Notes: a model not told the origin generated them from the sequence alone. DNA of 64,000 nt from Methanosarcina sp. UBA293 (GCA_002499445.1 DALS01000013.1:1-64000), one strand, 5' to 3'; positions 44,966 to 54,425 are shown, numbered from the stretch's first letter. Made by a program: numbers and translations.

Positions 44966-45672
44966 TTTTGAAGATACTAACTGTATTAATATTATCTTTT
45001 TAAACAACATCAAGAGAAGACTGGACAATTATTTTCACATACTTATTGATAGAGTAACGCTCAATAATTATTTTTATCTAATCTGATATCATTTCTCATT
45101 AGAAGGCTGAAAGCCAGATCTTTATACCAGCTTCTACATTATGTTTTACCATGTGTATCTTGATGAATTTCATATACTCTTCTACATCTTTTATATTATT
45201 CTGTGGACTTTACCAAGCTTAAGAGCCTCTTCTCCTGTTTTTAAAAAAAAGTGTCTATCTCTTTTAGTCAACAGTTACATTAGATTGTAATGCTGCTATT
45301 TCTCAGATCCTACCCGAAAAATAATAAAGTTTAATGTGAACGTAAACGTCATAAAAAGAATGAAAAATAAATGAAAAGAACCAAAAAAGATAATTAGAAT
45401 TAATTAAAAAGTAAGAGTACAAGATAGAGGTTCTTTAGCTGGATAGAGTCATTTAAAGAAGGATTTCTATGATTATAAAATCAAAGAAATCTTATACTTG
45501 GGAATTATAACGTTAGTAAAAGCATAAGGTTTAATCATATTTTGTGATGAATTCATTAATAAGGCAGACAAGGAAGATATTAAAATAAAAAGATAAGTAT
45601 ACCGGAGCACATGTAAGCAGGGAAACAGGTAAATAATCGATTCTGCAAAAGATAATTCTTCGAGGAAAAATC

Positions 45673-46194
45673 ATGAATCCGACAAAACAGCGGGCTATTC
45701 CCCTTTACATTTACCATGCTGGGCAATGTGACCCAAAAAAATGCACTGGAAAAAAACTGGCTCGCTTTGACCTTGTACGTCTTTACGATAGGATATCAAG
45801 GCTGCCCAGATCAGCAATTCTTCTTGACCCAACTGCAGAAAAAGCTCTTTCTCCTGCCGATGACCCCAGAAAAGGAATTATCGTACTCGATTGCTCCTGG
45901 GAAGAAGTGGAAAGGGTCTTTCCAGAACTTGCGAAGCTAAACCTTGAACATAGAGCCCTTCCCTATCTGCTTGCAGGCAATCCTGTGAATTTCGGAAGAC
46001 CCTTTAAACTCAATTCAGCTGAAGCTTTTGCAGCAGCTCTCTATATTCTGGGGCATAAAGAACAGGCCGAGAAAGTCCTCTCCAAGTTTAACTGGGGACA
46101 TAGTTTTCTTGAACTAAATAAGGAACCACTTGAAGAGTATGCAACCGCAAAGAACAGTACTGAAATAGTGGAAATTCAGAGCCATTATTACTGA
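45673..46194 (+). CDS. tsr3: Tsr3-family rRNA aminocarboxypropyltransferase (DUF367)
   Basis: 173 aa, SPOUT-like fold enzyme that adds the acp group from S-adenosylmethionine to a modified uridine in small-subunit rRNA. Family marks are IYHAGQCDPKKCTGKKLARF, SAILLDPTAEKALSPAD, IIVLDCSWEEVERVF, RALPYLLAGNPVNFGRPFKL and AEAFAAALYILG (quoted in parts). ATG at 45673 follows GAGGAAAAATC. The last ~12 residues (STEIVEIQSHYY) come from a 31-bp repeat that continues past the stop, so the tail is a recent addition. The next gene starts 76 nt later and may be co-transcribed. Confidence 0.93.
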   Translation: MNPTKQRAIPLYIYHAGQCDPKKCTGKKLARFDLVRLYDRISRLPRSAILLDPTAEKALSPADDPRKGIIVLDCSWEEVERVFPELAKLNLEHRALPYLLAGNPVNFGRPFKLNSAEAFAAALYILGHKEQAEKVLSKFNWGHSFLELNKEPLEEYATAKNSTEIVEIQSHYY

Positions 46195-46250
46195 AATAGT
46201 GAAAATTCAGAGCCATAATTACTGAAATAGTGGAAATTTAGAGCTATTAA
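46158..46250. repeat. 31-bp tandem repeat, three copies, spanning the tsr3 stop codon
   Basis: Units start at 46158, 46189 and 46220 (TACTGAAATAGTGGAAATTC core). The first copy encodes the end of Tsr3, and the second supplies the TGA. The third is slightly diverged. Confidence 0.92.
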
Positions 46251-46270
46251 CCCAAATAAAAGGTGTTTGT

Positions 46271-46780
46271 GTGGAAAAAGCACCGGTGAAAACTGCGGCC
46301 AGAAAACAGATAGGAGTTATAGGTGCAGGAGTTTGCGGCAGCGAAGCTAGAACCCTTGCAGAAGCAGTAGGAAGAGAAGTTGCAAAAAGAGGAGCGTTTC
46401 TGCTTTGTGGAGGCCTGGGAGGAGTTATGGAAGCCGCAGCATACGGAGCAAAACAGGAAGGAGGAATAACTCTGGGGATTTTGCCCGGAACTTTGAGAGA
46501 AGAAGCAAACCCATGGATAGATATTGCAGTTGTCAGTGGGATGGGACATGCCAGAAACGCTCTTATAGCTCAATCCTCAGATGCATTGATTGCAGTTAAT
46601 GGGGAGTATGGAACGCTTTCCGAGATTGCTCTCGGCCTGAAAATGGGAAAGCCTGTGGTAGTGTTTGAACCTAGTTGGAGAATCAGAGGCACTCACAGAG
46701 TAGAAAGCCCGGAAGAAGCAGTAGAACTTACTTTCAGGCTGATTGAAGGCAGGTTGATTGAAAACGATGGAAAGCACTGA
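46271..46780 (+). CDS. TIGR00725/LOG-like Rossmann-fold protein, 169 aa
   Basis: Start GTG at 46271 with AAAAGGTG upstream. Characteristic segments are IGVIGAGVCGSEARTLAEAV, LLCGGLGGVMEAAAYGAKQ, TLGILPGTLREEANPWIDI, GMGHARNALIAQSSDALIAV and GEYGTLSEIALGL (in parts). The GGLGGVMEA and GxxGTLxE motifs link it to the lysine-decarboxylase-like/LOG phosphoribohydrolase superfamily, but its substrate is unknown. Between tsr3 and topA, it probably belongs to the same transcription unit. Confidence 0.88.
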   Translation: MEKAPVKTAARKQIGVIGAGVCGSEARTLAEAVGREVAKRGAFLLCGGLGGVMEAAAYGAKQEGGITLGILPGTLREEANPWIDIAVVSGMGHARNALIAQSSDALIAVNGEYGTLSEIALGLKMGKPVVVFEPSWRIRGTHRVESPEEAVELTFRLIEGRLIENDGKH

Positions 46781-47053
46781 ATAGATTAGCTGGAAGTACG
46801 GAATGAATTGTTAACCTGGGAGAAGTTTTAGTGAAGAGGATAGACAAATGAGAAGACTTGAAGGAATGATGAATATTCCTGAGTCTGGTTTTGTTCATGG
46901 ACGATTGCATATACTTGAGATGCAATCCAAAAATATATATCTCAAAAGGAAACTTCAAGGATTAGGAGGCGGACTTTGTCTCAGACTGGCAGGAATTTTG
47001 GGGTACGCCAGTGTTCCTCCTCAGAATATCATAAAGTTATACCGGAGTTTTAA

Positions 47054-49306
47054 ATGCATCTTATTGTAACGGAAAAAAATATAGCAGCAAGGAGGATAGC
47101 TGCGATTCTGGCTCCAAAAAGCCCGAAGAAGGAAAGAGTAAGTGGAGTAGACGTATACCGGTATGAGATCGAGTCCAATGGGAAAAAGCAGGAGATTACG
47201 GTTGTAGGGCTGTCGGGCCATATCGTAGGAATCGATTTCCCCAAGGAGTACAATAACTGGCAGAAGGTAGATGCTAAAAATCTTATCGATGCCGAGATTG
47301 TAACAACTCCTATCAACCGGAAAATCGTGACTGCCCTGAAAACCCTTGGAAAAGAGGCAAGCAAGGTTACGATTGCTACGGACTATGATCGGGAAGGAGA
47401 ACTTATAGGAGTCGAAGCCCTGGACATTATAAAACAGGTAAATCCGGATGCTCCTTTTGACCGGGTACGCTATAGTGTAATAACTCCAAAAGCAATAGAA
47501 GTCGCTTTTTCAAATCCGGATGATGTCGATTTTAATCTCGCGGATGCTGGTCATTCTAGACAGGTCATTGACCTTGTATGGGGAGCAGCTCTTACCCGTT
47601 ATATTTCTCTTGCAGCAGGCAGGCTTGGGAAGATGTTCCTTTCAGTAGGTCGGGTACAGTCGCCAACTCTTTCTCTTATCGTTGACAGGGAAAAAGAGAG
47701 GAATGCTTTTGTCCCGACCCCTTACTGGGAGATTCACGCCGAGTTCCAAAATGCAGAAGGAAATAGCTTCTCAGCTCAGCACTCAACTCGCCGTTTCCTG
47801 GACAAAGAAGAGGCAGCAAAAGCCTTCAAGAAATTGGGGAAACTGGCTGAATTAAAAGAAATCGAAAAAGGGAAGAAAACTGACCAGCCCCCAATTCCAT
47901 TCAATACCACAGGTTTCATAAATGCAGCAAACTCAATTGGGCTCAGTCCCGCAAACGCGATGCGCATAGCTGAATCTCTCTATACCAATGGTTACATTTC
48001 ATACCCCAGAACCGATAACACGGTTTATCCAGAGACTCTTGATCTGAGGGCACAGATTGAGATTTTCAAAGAGGGTCACTTTAAAGAATATGCAAATACC
48101 TTGCTTGAGAAAGCCGAACTCGTACCCACGCGAGGAAAAAAGGAAACCACCGACCACCCACCTATTTATCCTGCTTCTCTTGCAAAAGAGTCCGACTTAA
48201 AAGAGGAAGAGTGGAAGGTCTATGAACTTGTAGTCAGGCGCTTTTTTGCAACCTTTGCCGGACCAAGCGAATGGGAAACCATGCGCTTGAAACTCGACAT
48301 TGCGGGGGAAGAGTTCAGGGCAAATGGAGCAAGACTTGTAGAATCAGGCTGGAGATGGTACTATCCGTATAATGCACCTGAGGATAGATTGTTCCCCGAG
48401 CTCCATGAAGGCGATTCTCTGAAAGTGATAAAGAAAGAGATGCTGGATAAAGAAACCCAGCCACCTGGCCGCTACGGACAGGGAAGACTTATCAATATTA
48501 TGGAAGAGCTGGGGCTTGGAACAAAGGCAACCAGGCATGAGATAATTAGTAAGCTTTATTCCAGAGTTTACATCCACGGAAACCCTGTGCAGCCAACGAA
48601 TACTTCTTTTGCAGTAATGGATACCCTTGAGAAGTATTCTCCTACTATCACGAAACCAGATATGACAAAACTGCTTGAAGAAAATATGGACCTCATTGCA
48701 GAGGGTAAGGTCAAAGAGGAGACTGTGCTCGAGGAGTCGCGGGAGATGTTAAAGCAGGTGTTCTCGGAACTTGAAAAAAACCGGGATAAAATCGTAGAAT
48801 CCCTCCAGGCAGGCCTCAGGGAAGACAAGATTATAGGCACCTGCTCAGCCTGCGGAAATGAACTCATGATCCGGCGTTCGAAAAGGGGAGGCCGTTTTAT
48901 AGGCTGCAACAACTATCCAAATTGTACTTTCTCCCTCCCTCTACCAAGAAGTGGACAGATCGTAGTTACTGACAAGATCTGTGAAGCACATGGCTTGCAC
49001 CATATTCGGATTGTTAACTCAGGAAAACGACCCTGGGACCTCGGCTGCCCACAGTGCAACTTTATAGAATGGCAGAAAACTCAGCAGGAAGAGCAGGCTC
49101 AACAGCCTAAAAAGGAAAGGCCCAAATCAATTAAGGACCTCGAAGGTGTGGGAAAAGCCACAGCAGAAAAGCTGGAAGAAGCCGGAATCACAAGTGTAGA
49201 TGCTCTGGCAGAAGCAGATCCTCTAGAGCTTGCAAAAGCAATAAAGATGAGCGTAAAAAAGGTAAAAAACTGGCAGGTTTCGTGCGGCAGTCCAGTTGAG
49301 GACTAA
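47054..49306 (+). CDS. topA: DNA topoisomerase I (type IA)
   Basis: 750 aa. The N-terminal TOPRIM domain opens with LIVTEKNIAARRIAAIL and has the acidic triad in ATDYDREGELIG near residue 115. The catalytic Tyr is in GYISYPRTDNTVYPE near 318. Later come GRYGQGRLINIMEELGLGTKATRHEII and a C4 zinc finger (CSACGNELMI.. then GCNNYPNC), a second Cys pair region (CEAHG, GCPQC), and a terminal helix-hairpin-helix domain (DLEGVGKATAEKLEEAGI) found in archaeal family members. It relaxes negative supercoils via a 5'-phosphotyrosine link. ATG at 47054 has GGAG 9 nt upstream. Confidence 0.95.
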   Translation: MHLIVTEKNIAARRIAAILAPKSPKKERVSGVDVYRYEIESNGKKQEITVVGLSGHIVGIDFPKEYNNWQKVDAKNLIDAEIVTTPINRKIVTALKTLGKEASKVTIATDYDREGELIGVEALDIIKQVNPDAPFDRVRYSVITPKAIEVAFSNPDDVDFNLADAGHSRQVIDLVWGAALTRYISLAAGRLGKMFLSVGRVQSPTLSLIVDREKERNAFVPTPYWEIHAEFQNAEGNSFSAQHSTRRFLDKEEAAKAFKKLGKLAELKEIEKGKKTDQPPIPFNTTGFINAANSIGLSPANAMRIAESLYTNGYISYPRTDNTVYPETLDLRAQIEIFKEGHFKEYANTLLEKAELVPTRGKKETTDHPPIYPASLAKESDLKEEEWKVYELVVRRFFATFAGPSEWETMRLKLDIAGEEFRANGARLVESGWRWYYPYNAPEDRLFPELHEGDSLKVIKKEMLDKETQPPGRYGQGRLINIMEELGLGTKATRHEIISKLYSRVYIHGNPVQPTNTSFAVMDTLEKYSPTITKPDMTKLLEENMDLIAEGKVKEETVLEESREMLKQVFSELEKNRDKIVESLQAGLREDKIIGTCSACGNELMIRRSKRGGRFIGCNNYPNCTFSLPLPRSGQIVVTDKICEAHGLHHIRIVNSGKRPWDLGCPQCNFIEWQKTQQEEQAQQPKKERPKSIKDLEGVGKATAEKLEEAGITSVDALAEADPLELAKAIKMSVKKVKNWQVSCGSPVED

Positions 49307-49356
49307 TAAAGATAGTCCTCACTCACGCCGGCTCTGCGAAAAAAGTCTTTTTTGGC

Positions 49357-49932
49357 TTATTTCTGGTTTTCAAGTCGTTTTTGAGCTTTTTCCCTTACCT
49401 CTGCAAAAATGTCCTTTCCTTTTGCGTCGATTCCTACAATAAGCGGCCCGAACTCTTCCACTCTGAGCACCCAGACTGCTTCAGGCATTCCAAGGTCAAG
49501 CCAGTAGACAGCTTTTACTTCCTTGATCAGCTCTGCGGCAAGCGCTGCACATCCGCCTGTGTAAGCCAGGTAAACGCATTTATTTTTCAAAGCATCGGCT
49601 ACGTCTTTCATCCCGCCTTTTCCGATGATTGCCCGAACTGCGTGGGCTTTCAGGAGAGAAGGTGTCATTTTTGACATCCTGCCACTGGTTGTAGGACCTG
49701 CTGATACAACATTCCAACCGTTTTTGGTTTTTTGCATAAGAGGTCCACAGTGGTAGACCGCAGCTCCTTCCAGGGAAAAAGGAAGTTTTTTTCCTTCTTT
49801 CTCCATATCGAGAATTCTGGCATGGGCTTCGTCCCTGGCAGTCAGGATCTCTCCAGAGATATAAACGATATCTCCGGCATTGAGTTTCTCAATATCTTCT
49901 TTTTTCAGCGGAGTTTGCAAGTGATGCTCCAT
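49357..49932 (-). CDS. fumB: Fumarate hydratase class I, beta subunit (C-terminal domain protein)
   Basis: 191 aa. GPTTSGRMSKMTPSLL, IIGKGGM, AYTGGCAALAAELI and WLDLGMPEAVWVLRVEEFGP are the class I fumarase/tartrate dehydratase beta-domain signatures. ATG at 49932 overlaps the TAA of the alpha-subunit gene (TAATG) and is preceded by GGGGG; the longer frame from 49980 lies within the upstream gene. With the alpha subunit it forms the [4Fe-4S] hydratase that interconverts fumarate and malate in the incomplete reductive TCA branch. Confidence 0.93.
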   Translation of the reverse strand: MEHHLQTPLKKEDIEKLNAGDIVYISGEILTARDEAHARILDMEKEGKKLPFSLEGAAVYHCGPLMQKTKNGWNVVSAGPTTSGRMSKMTPSLLKAHAVRAIIGKGGMKDVADALKNKCVYLAYTGGCAALAAELIKEVKAVYWLDLGMPEAVWVLRVEEFGPLIVGIDAKGKDIFAEVREKAQKRLENQK

Positions 49933-50774
49933 TATTTTTCCCCCTTGAACACGACTGAAGCGTGCCTGTTTGCCCAGCACTGGATATTTACAGCAACCGG
50001 GAGAGATGCTGTGTGGCAGTGAGCGGTTTTCACGTGCACGGCAAGGGCGGTTGTGCTGCCGCCAAGCCCCATGCAGCCTATTCCAAGAGCATTTACAGCC
50101 TCAAGGATTTCTTTTTCCAATTCCTCCATAGGAGTATCAAGGGGCTCAAGCAGAGCTTCTTTCGCAAGCCTGGCTGCCGCGTCAAATGACCCCCCTATCC
50201 CAATTCCTATGGTCAGTGGAGGGCAGGGCATTCCTCCGGCGTTCATTACGGTCTCGAGTACAAAGTTTTTAATATTCCCGGTCTCTGTTGGGTTAAACAT
50301 ACGCAGCGAACTCATATTTTCCGAACCTGCGCCTTTAGGGGCAACTGTGATCTTTAACTGATTTCCGGGAACGAATTTCCAGTGAATATCCGGAATTCCA
50401 ACCCCTGTATTGTCCAGGCTGTTCTTTCGGGTCAACGGGTCTACAGCATTTGGGCGGAGTGGGACTTCAGCTGTTGCAAGGATTACTGCTTCCCTGATTG
50501 CTGCCTCAAGGTCAAAACCAGGCTGGAATTCTGTCCCGATTTCCACAAAAAAGATCATTATTCCTGTATCCTGGCACATTGGAACCCCATGTCTTTTTGC
50601 AAGTTCAATGTTCATCAGAATTGCCTGAAGCTGGGATTTTGCAACCTGACTTTCTTCTGCAGTTTCGACTTTCCTGAGTGTACTCACCACATCGTCAGGA
50701 AGCTCAATTTCCGCTTTTCTTAAAAGGTCTGCAATAGATCGAATGAAATTTTCACGGCTTATTTTCGAAGACAA
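49932..50774 (-). CDS. fumA: Fumarate hydratase class I, alpha subunit
   Basis: 280 aa. The three cluster-binding Cys are likely in VPMCQDTGIMIFF, GGMPCPPLTIGIGIGG and GIGCMGLGGSTTALAV. HVKTAHCHTASLPVAVNIQCW closes the domain. This is the N-terminal half of the two-subunit class I enzyme. ATG at 50774 follows a CATGGTGATTC leader. It is transcribed with fumB, whose start overlaps its stop by one base. Confidence 0.93.
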   Translation of the reverse strand: MSSKISRENFIRSIADLLRKAEIELPDDVVSTLRKVETAEESQVAKSQLQAILMNIELAKRHGVPMCQDTGIMIFFVEIGTEFQPGFDLEAAIREAVILATAEVPLRPNAVDPLTRKNSLDNTGVGIPDIHWKFVPGNQLKITVAPKGAGSENMSSLRMFNPTETGNIKNFVLETVMNAGGMPCPPLTIGIGIGGSFDAAARLAKEALLEPLDTPMEELEKEILEAVNALGIGCMGLGGSTTALAVHVKTAHCHTASLPVAVNIQCWANRHASVVFKGEK

Positions 50775-50825
50775 AGAATCACCATGTTATGAAAAGAAAT
50801 GAATTATGATTAAAGACAGGAACAG

Positions 50826-50895
50826 ATTCAGGGTATATAAATTCAGGGTATTACAGGTTCAGGGTATACAGATTCAGAATATACAATTACAGTCT
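50826..50895. repeat. Degenerate tandem ATTCAGGGTATA repeats upstream of fumA
   Basis: Four or five copies of a ~16-bp unit (ATTCAGGGTATATAA, ATTCAGGGTATTACAG, TTCAGGGTATACAG, ATTCAGAATATACA) sit about 50-120 nt before fumA, in the 326-bp divergent space shared with the XPB gene. Nothing else was seen in that space. Confidence 0.8.
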
Positions 50896-51100
50896 TAAGG
50901 ACTGAAATACAAGGAATGAAGACTGAAAAGGAATGAGAACTAAAATATTGAGATACTTTTGTTTTTAATGCTTAACATAGGGAATGATAATATTTTAAAA
51001 ATATTTTACTTTCGTCTCTTTCATCTCAATGCGCAATTCAGACAAGATTCGGGACTGACAGCTGAATTGTTATATATTATATTTAGAATCTTAATAAGCA

Positions 51101-52498
51101 ATGATCAGAATTAGCTTCAAGCAGGGAACGCTTCTTATAGAGGGCAATGTAAGGGTTCCCAATGCAGTCTGGGACGAAAGGAGCAGAAGTTTTAGGGCTC
51201 TTGCTTTGTATTACAGGGATATAATAAATTATCTGAAGAATTCTAAAATTCCATTTAAAGATGAAGTGCTTGACCTCATTCCCTGTCCTGATCTGGCAGC
51301 AGCATATGAAGCTTCAGGAAAGAAACTTAAGTTAAGGGATTACCAGGCCGAGGCTCTGGCCTCCTGGGGAGAAAACGAGAGATGGGGAGTGCTTGTGCTG
51401 CCAACAGGAAGCGGTAAAACTCTTGTTGGGATTAGGGCGATTGCAGGGTGCAATACTCCTGCCCTTGTGGTTGTTCCGACACTTGATCTGCTCGAGCAGT
51501 GGAAAAAACAACTCGAGGAAGCTTTTTCCATGGAAATCGGAAAGCTTGGGGGTGGGGAGAAGAAAATTCTTTCTGTAACCGTTACCACATACGATTCTGC
51601 TTATATTCATGCCGAAACTCTTGGGAACAGGTTTGGTCTTCTTGTTTTTGATGAGGTCCACCATCTACCTGCTGCAGGATACAGGAGTATTGCCGAGTTT
51701 TCCGCAGCCCCATATAGGCTTGGGCTGACAGCCACTTATGAGCGGGAAGACGAGTTACACTCAGAACTGAATAGGCTTGTAGGGGGGAAAGTATATGAAA
51801 AGCACGTCTCAGAGCTTGCAGGCAGCCATCTTGCCCCTTACAGGATCGAACGGGTAGCAGCTGCACTCACAGATGAAGAACGGAATGAGTATGACAATTA
51901 TTATTCAATTTATACAGATTATCTCCGGAAAACCGGGATGGTTCTTCGGGGACCAAGGGATTTTCAGAAACTGGTCATGAGAAGCGGGAGAGACCCCGAA
52001 GCCAGGAAAGCCCTCCTTGCAAGAAATGCGGCAAGAGATCTTGCTTTCAACACCGAGTCTAAGATTGAAAAGTTAAAAGAAATCCTGAAAGCGCATCGAG
52101 AGGATAGGGTCTTCATTTTTACAGAACATAACCGGCTTGTTCATCAGATATCCAGAGAATTTCTTATCCCTGCGATTACTTACAGGACACCTACAAAAGA
52201 AAGGAGTTCTATCCTCGAAAAGTTCAGGAATGGAAAATACAGGGCTGTGGTCACTTCAAAAGTGCTTGACGAGGGGATTGACGTCCCGGAAGCAAACATT
52301 GGGATTATAGCAAGCGGGACAGGAAGCAAATTATCATATATCCAGCGTCTTGGAAGGATTCTCAGAAAAAAAGAAGGAAAAGAAGCTATACTCTATGAAA
52401 TTATATCTGAAGAAACGACCGAAGCCGGAACTGCCAGAAGAAGAAAAAAAGCTATCTCAACTAGGAAAGGGACTGGGAAAACAGTAAGGGAAAACTAG
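51101..52498 (+). CDS. Archaeal XPB helicase (SF2)
   Basis: 465 aa. An N-terminal damage-recognition-like domain (1-75) is followed by helicase motifs: Walker A LPTGSGKTL (100-108), DEVH at 184-187, TAT motif III, the XPB-specific RED motif at 215-217, SKVLDEGIDVPEAN, and motif VI YIQRLGRILRKKEGK. A ThM-like segment lies between the two helicase domains. XPB unwinds or remodels DNA in excision repair in archaea. It is followed by Bax1, its known partner nuclease. The tail is very basic (ARRRKKAISTRKGTGKTV). Confidence 0.92.
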   Translation: MIRISFKQGTLLIEGNVRVPNAVWDERSRSFRALALYYRDIINYLKNSKIPFKDEVLDLIPCPDLAAAYEASGKKLKLRDYQAEALASWGENERWGVLVLPTGSGKTLVGIRAIAGCNTPALVVVPTLDLLEQWKKQLEEAFSMEIGKLGGGEKKILSVTVTTYDSAYIHAETLGNRFGLLVFDEVHHLPAAGYRSIAEFSAAPYRLGLTATYEREDELHSELNRLVGGKVYEKHVSELAGSHLAPYRIERVAAALTDEERNEYDNYYSIYTDYLRKTGMVLRGPRDFQKLVMRSGRDPEARKALLARNAARDLAFNTESKIEKLKEILKAHREDRVFIFTEHNRLVHQISREFLIPAITYRTPTKERSSILEKFRNGKYRAVVTSKVLDEGIDVPEANIGIIASGTGSKLSYIQRLGRILRKKEGKEAILYEIISEETTEAGTARRRKKAISTRKGTGKTVREN

Positions 52499-52575
52499 AT
52501 GAAAAAAGCATCAGAAAGGGAAAGCCAAGTGAAAAATGAATCAGGAAAAGAAAGCCAGATGAAAAAAGAAGAAAA
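52499..52575. repeat. 30-bp tandem repeat after the XPB gene
   Basis: Units start at 52499 and 52529, with a partial third at 52559 (core AAAGAAAGCCAGATGAAAAA). The period is a multiple of three, so the reading frame is kept. Confidence 0.85.
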
Positions 52576-52606
52576 CCCTGGAGGCGATTCACCTGCTCAC
52601 ATCTGA
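52499..52606 (+). CDS. Possible 35-aa leader ORF between XPB and Bax1
   Basis: Directly after the XPB TAG there is an in-frame ATG (52499) and an open frame to TGA 52604-52606. The peptide is Lys/Glu/Ser-rich (MKKASERESQVKNESGKESQ then MKKEENPGG) because it is built from a 30-bp repeat. Its stop lies 11 nt past the proposed CTG start of Bax1, so termination there could feed re-initiation on Bax1. It could equally be non-coding repeat sequence. Confidence 0.3.
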   Translation: MKKASERESQVKNESGKESQMKKEENPGGDSPAHI

Positions 52607-54425
52607 TCTTCTCGTAACCCGCATTTCCAGAGGGAAAATTAAGCCTGTGTATGCAGTTTTTGACCCCGAAAACCTGGAACTTGCAAGGCTCCTGATAGAA
52701 ACCTTTGAGCAGCATATCGGAAAAACCTATGGGGCCCTTCTGGCTGAGCTTGAGGGCTACGAAGAAATGAACTACCGCTTTATCCGAGGGCTTTCCCAGC
52801 TACTTGGAAGGCGTACTGTGATAGAAACGGATGCAGCTGTAGACCCCTCTCTAGCAAGAGAAACGGTTTTTGAAGCCTGTGAAGGTATGGCACTTTCTCC
52901 TGCCGAGCGAAAGGAAGCTCTACAAAAAGCCGCAAAAAAACTCTCGGTTTCGGTCAGAGAGCTTGAAAAAGCACTCTGGGCTGATCTTGAGGAAAATCAG
53001 GTTGTCAAAAGTTTTCTCCCTCTTTCTCCCGCAGAGCTTATTAGACAGTATAATATTTCCCTGACCCAAACCCTGTTTTTCCGTGCACTTGACCTTGACA
53101 TCTGGATAAAAGGCGATTTTCAAAAGCTGCTCTGGAAAATCCTTCGTTCGGGACTTATGTATTCCCTGGAAGATACGGACGAGGATAAAGACGAGCAAGA
53201 TAGAGAAAAAGAAGAGCCGGAAAAAAAGCCAATAGAAAAGCTTGAAGATAAACCAGAAGAATTAAAAGCCGTTCACCTGCATCTTGACGGGCCTGCCTCT
53301 CTTTTTCGGATTTCAGAACGCTATGGAAATTCCTTTGCAAAAATCTTTCCTGACCTGCTAAGATCAAAAGGCTGGAGGCTTAAGGCAGGTATTCTTCACA
53401 AAGGTTACCAGGGAAAGCGCATTGTGGAGTTTACTCTTGATGATTCGGAAGAAGCTTTCAAACTTACACCTAAAGCAGCTCTATATCCTGAAACTCTCTC
53501 CCAGGCACTTCAAATCAATGAAGAAAAAGGAGAATACCAAGCCAGAATTCAGGAAACGGATGCCGAAGGAGCGGTTTATGACAGTACGCTTGAACAGATG
53601 TTTGGCAGCCTCAGTTTAGGGAGCTGGAAGATAAAAAGAGAGCCCACGATTCTTAAAGCCGGAAAACAAGCTTTTATTCCGGACTTTGCTCTGCAGAGAG
53701 ACAGTATAAAAGTATATCTCGAGATTGTGGGATTCTGGACACCCGAATACCTTGAAAAGAAAATTGAAAAACTCAAGCAGGTAAAGGAACCTGTAATTCT
53801 CTTGATTGACAGAAAACTCAAATGTTCTGAAAAAGATTTCCCTTCGCAGGAAGTAATTTTCTTTGACAGGAAAATCCCAGCAAATGAAGTCATGCAGATA
53901 CTCAGAAAGTACGAGGAAAAAAAGCTTTCAGGGGATAGGTTAAGGCTTGAGGAAATGGAATTTCCGATTTCAGGAGAACTGGTAAGCCTTGAAGAGATCG
54001 CAGCCGAGAGAGAAGTCATGACCGAGGCCTTAAAAGAAGTGATTACAGACAGAATTGCAAGTGCCGGAGAACTGGAAAAAGCTAGGGAATCCGGAAAAGC
54101 CACAGATTTAAAAAAAGCCAGGGAGATAGAAGAACTCAGAGAATCGGGAAAAACCGAAGAATTCAGAAAATTCAAAAATCTGGAGAAATATCAAGATTAC
54201 GTTCTTCTTGAAAACTACTTAATTCACAGGCAACTGCTTGAAATGATTGATCTAGAACTCGAAAAACCGGGAGCAGTAAAAACATACGCTGATGCAGTAA
54301 AAGTTTTTGAGGGTTTTGAACTTGACAGAAGCCTCTACTATCCTGTGCTCGATTACCTGGAATATAAGGTTACCTGGACAGGACTGAGCGAAGAGGATGC
54401 AAGGGTGAAAAAAGTCGGAAAATGA
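52593..54425 (+). CDS. Bax1 nuclease (DUF790), partner of XPB; apparent CTG start
   Basis: The family N-terminus (MLTSDLL...) matches the codons CTG CTC ACA TCT GAT CTT CTC beginning at 52593, with GGAGG 8 nt upstream. No ATG, GTG or TTG exists between the TGA at 52560 and GTG 52647, and starting at 52647 would delete the first 18 conserved residues. From 52593 the protein is 610 aa. A charged Glu/Lys insert lies near residue 200. The C-terminal half holds a PD-(D/E)xK-like nuclease core (FIPDFAL, VYLEIVGFWTPEYLEKKI). Bax1 binds XPB and cuts bubble structures in archaeal excision repair. The tail past ~540 is a Lys/Glu-rich repeat region. Confidence 0.82.
   Translation: MLTSDLLVTRISRGKIKPVYAVFDPENLELARLLIETFEQHIGKTYGALLAELEGYEEMNYRFIRGLSQLLGRRTVIETDAAVDPSLARETVFEACEGMALSPAERKEALQKAAKKLSVSVRELEKALWADLEENQVVKSFLPLSPAELIRQYNISLTQTLFFRALDLDIWIKGDFQKLLWKILRSGLMYSLEDTDEDKDEQDREKEEPEKKPIEKLEDKPEELKAVHLHLDGPASLFRISERYGNSFAKIFPDLLRSKGWRLKAGILHKGYQGKRIVEFTLDDSEEAFKLTPKAALYPETLSQALQINEEKGEYQARIQETDAEGAVYDSTLEQMFGSLSLGSWKIKREPTILKAGKQAFIPDFALQRDSIKVYLEIVGFWTPEYLEKKIEKLKQVKEPVILLIDRKLKCSEKDFPSQEVIFFDRKIPANEVMQILRKYEEKKLSGDRLRLEEMEFPISGELVSLEEIAAEREVMTEALKEVITDRIASAGELEKARESGKATDLKKAREIEELRESGKTEEFRKFKNLEKYQDYVLLENYLIHRQLLEMIDLELEKPGAVKTYADAVKVFEGFELDRSLYYPVLDYLEYKVTWTGLSEEDARVKKVGK

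Noticed and set aside
44767..45025. Insertion-sequence-like ends (AGACTGTCC / AGACTGGAC) around the 64-bp repeat
   Set aside because: The two ends are not true inverted repeats of each other, and no transposase or target duplication is seen.
46848..47069. 73-codon plus-strand ORF overlapping the topA start
   Set aside because: It has a usable ribosome site, but it overlaps topA by 16 nt, its second half (GGGLCLRLAG onward) is low quality, and I recognise nothing in it.
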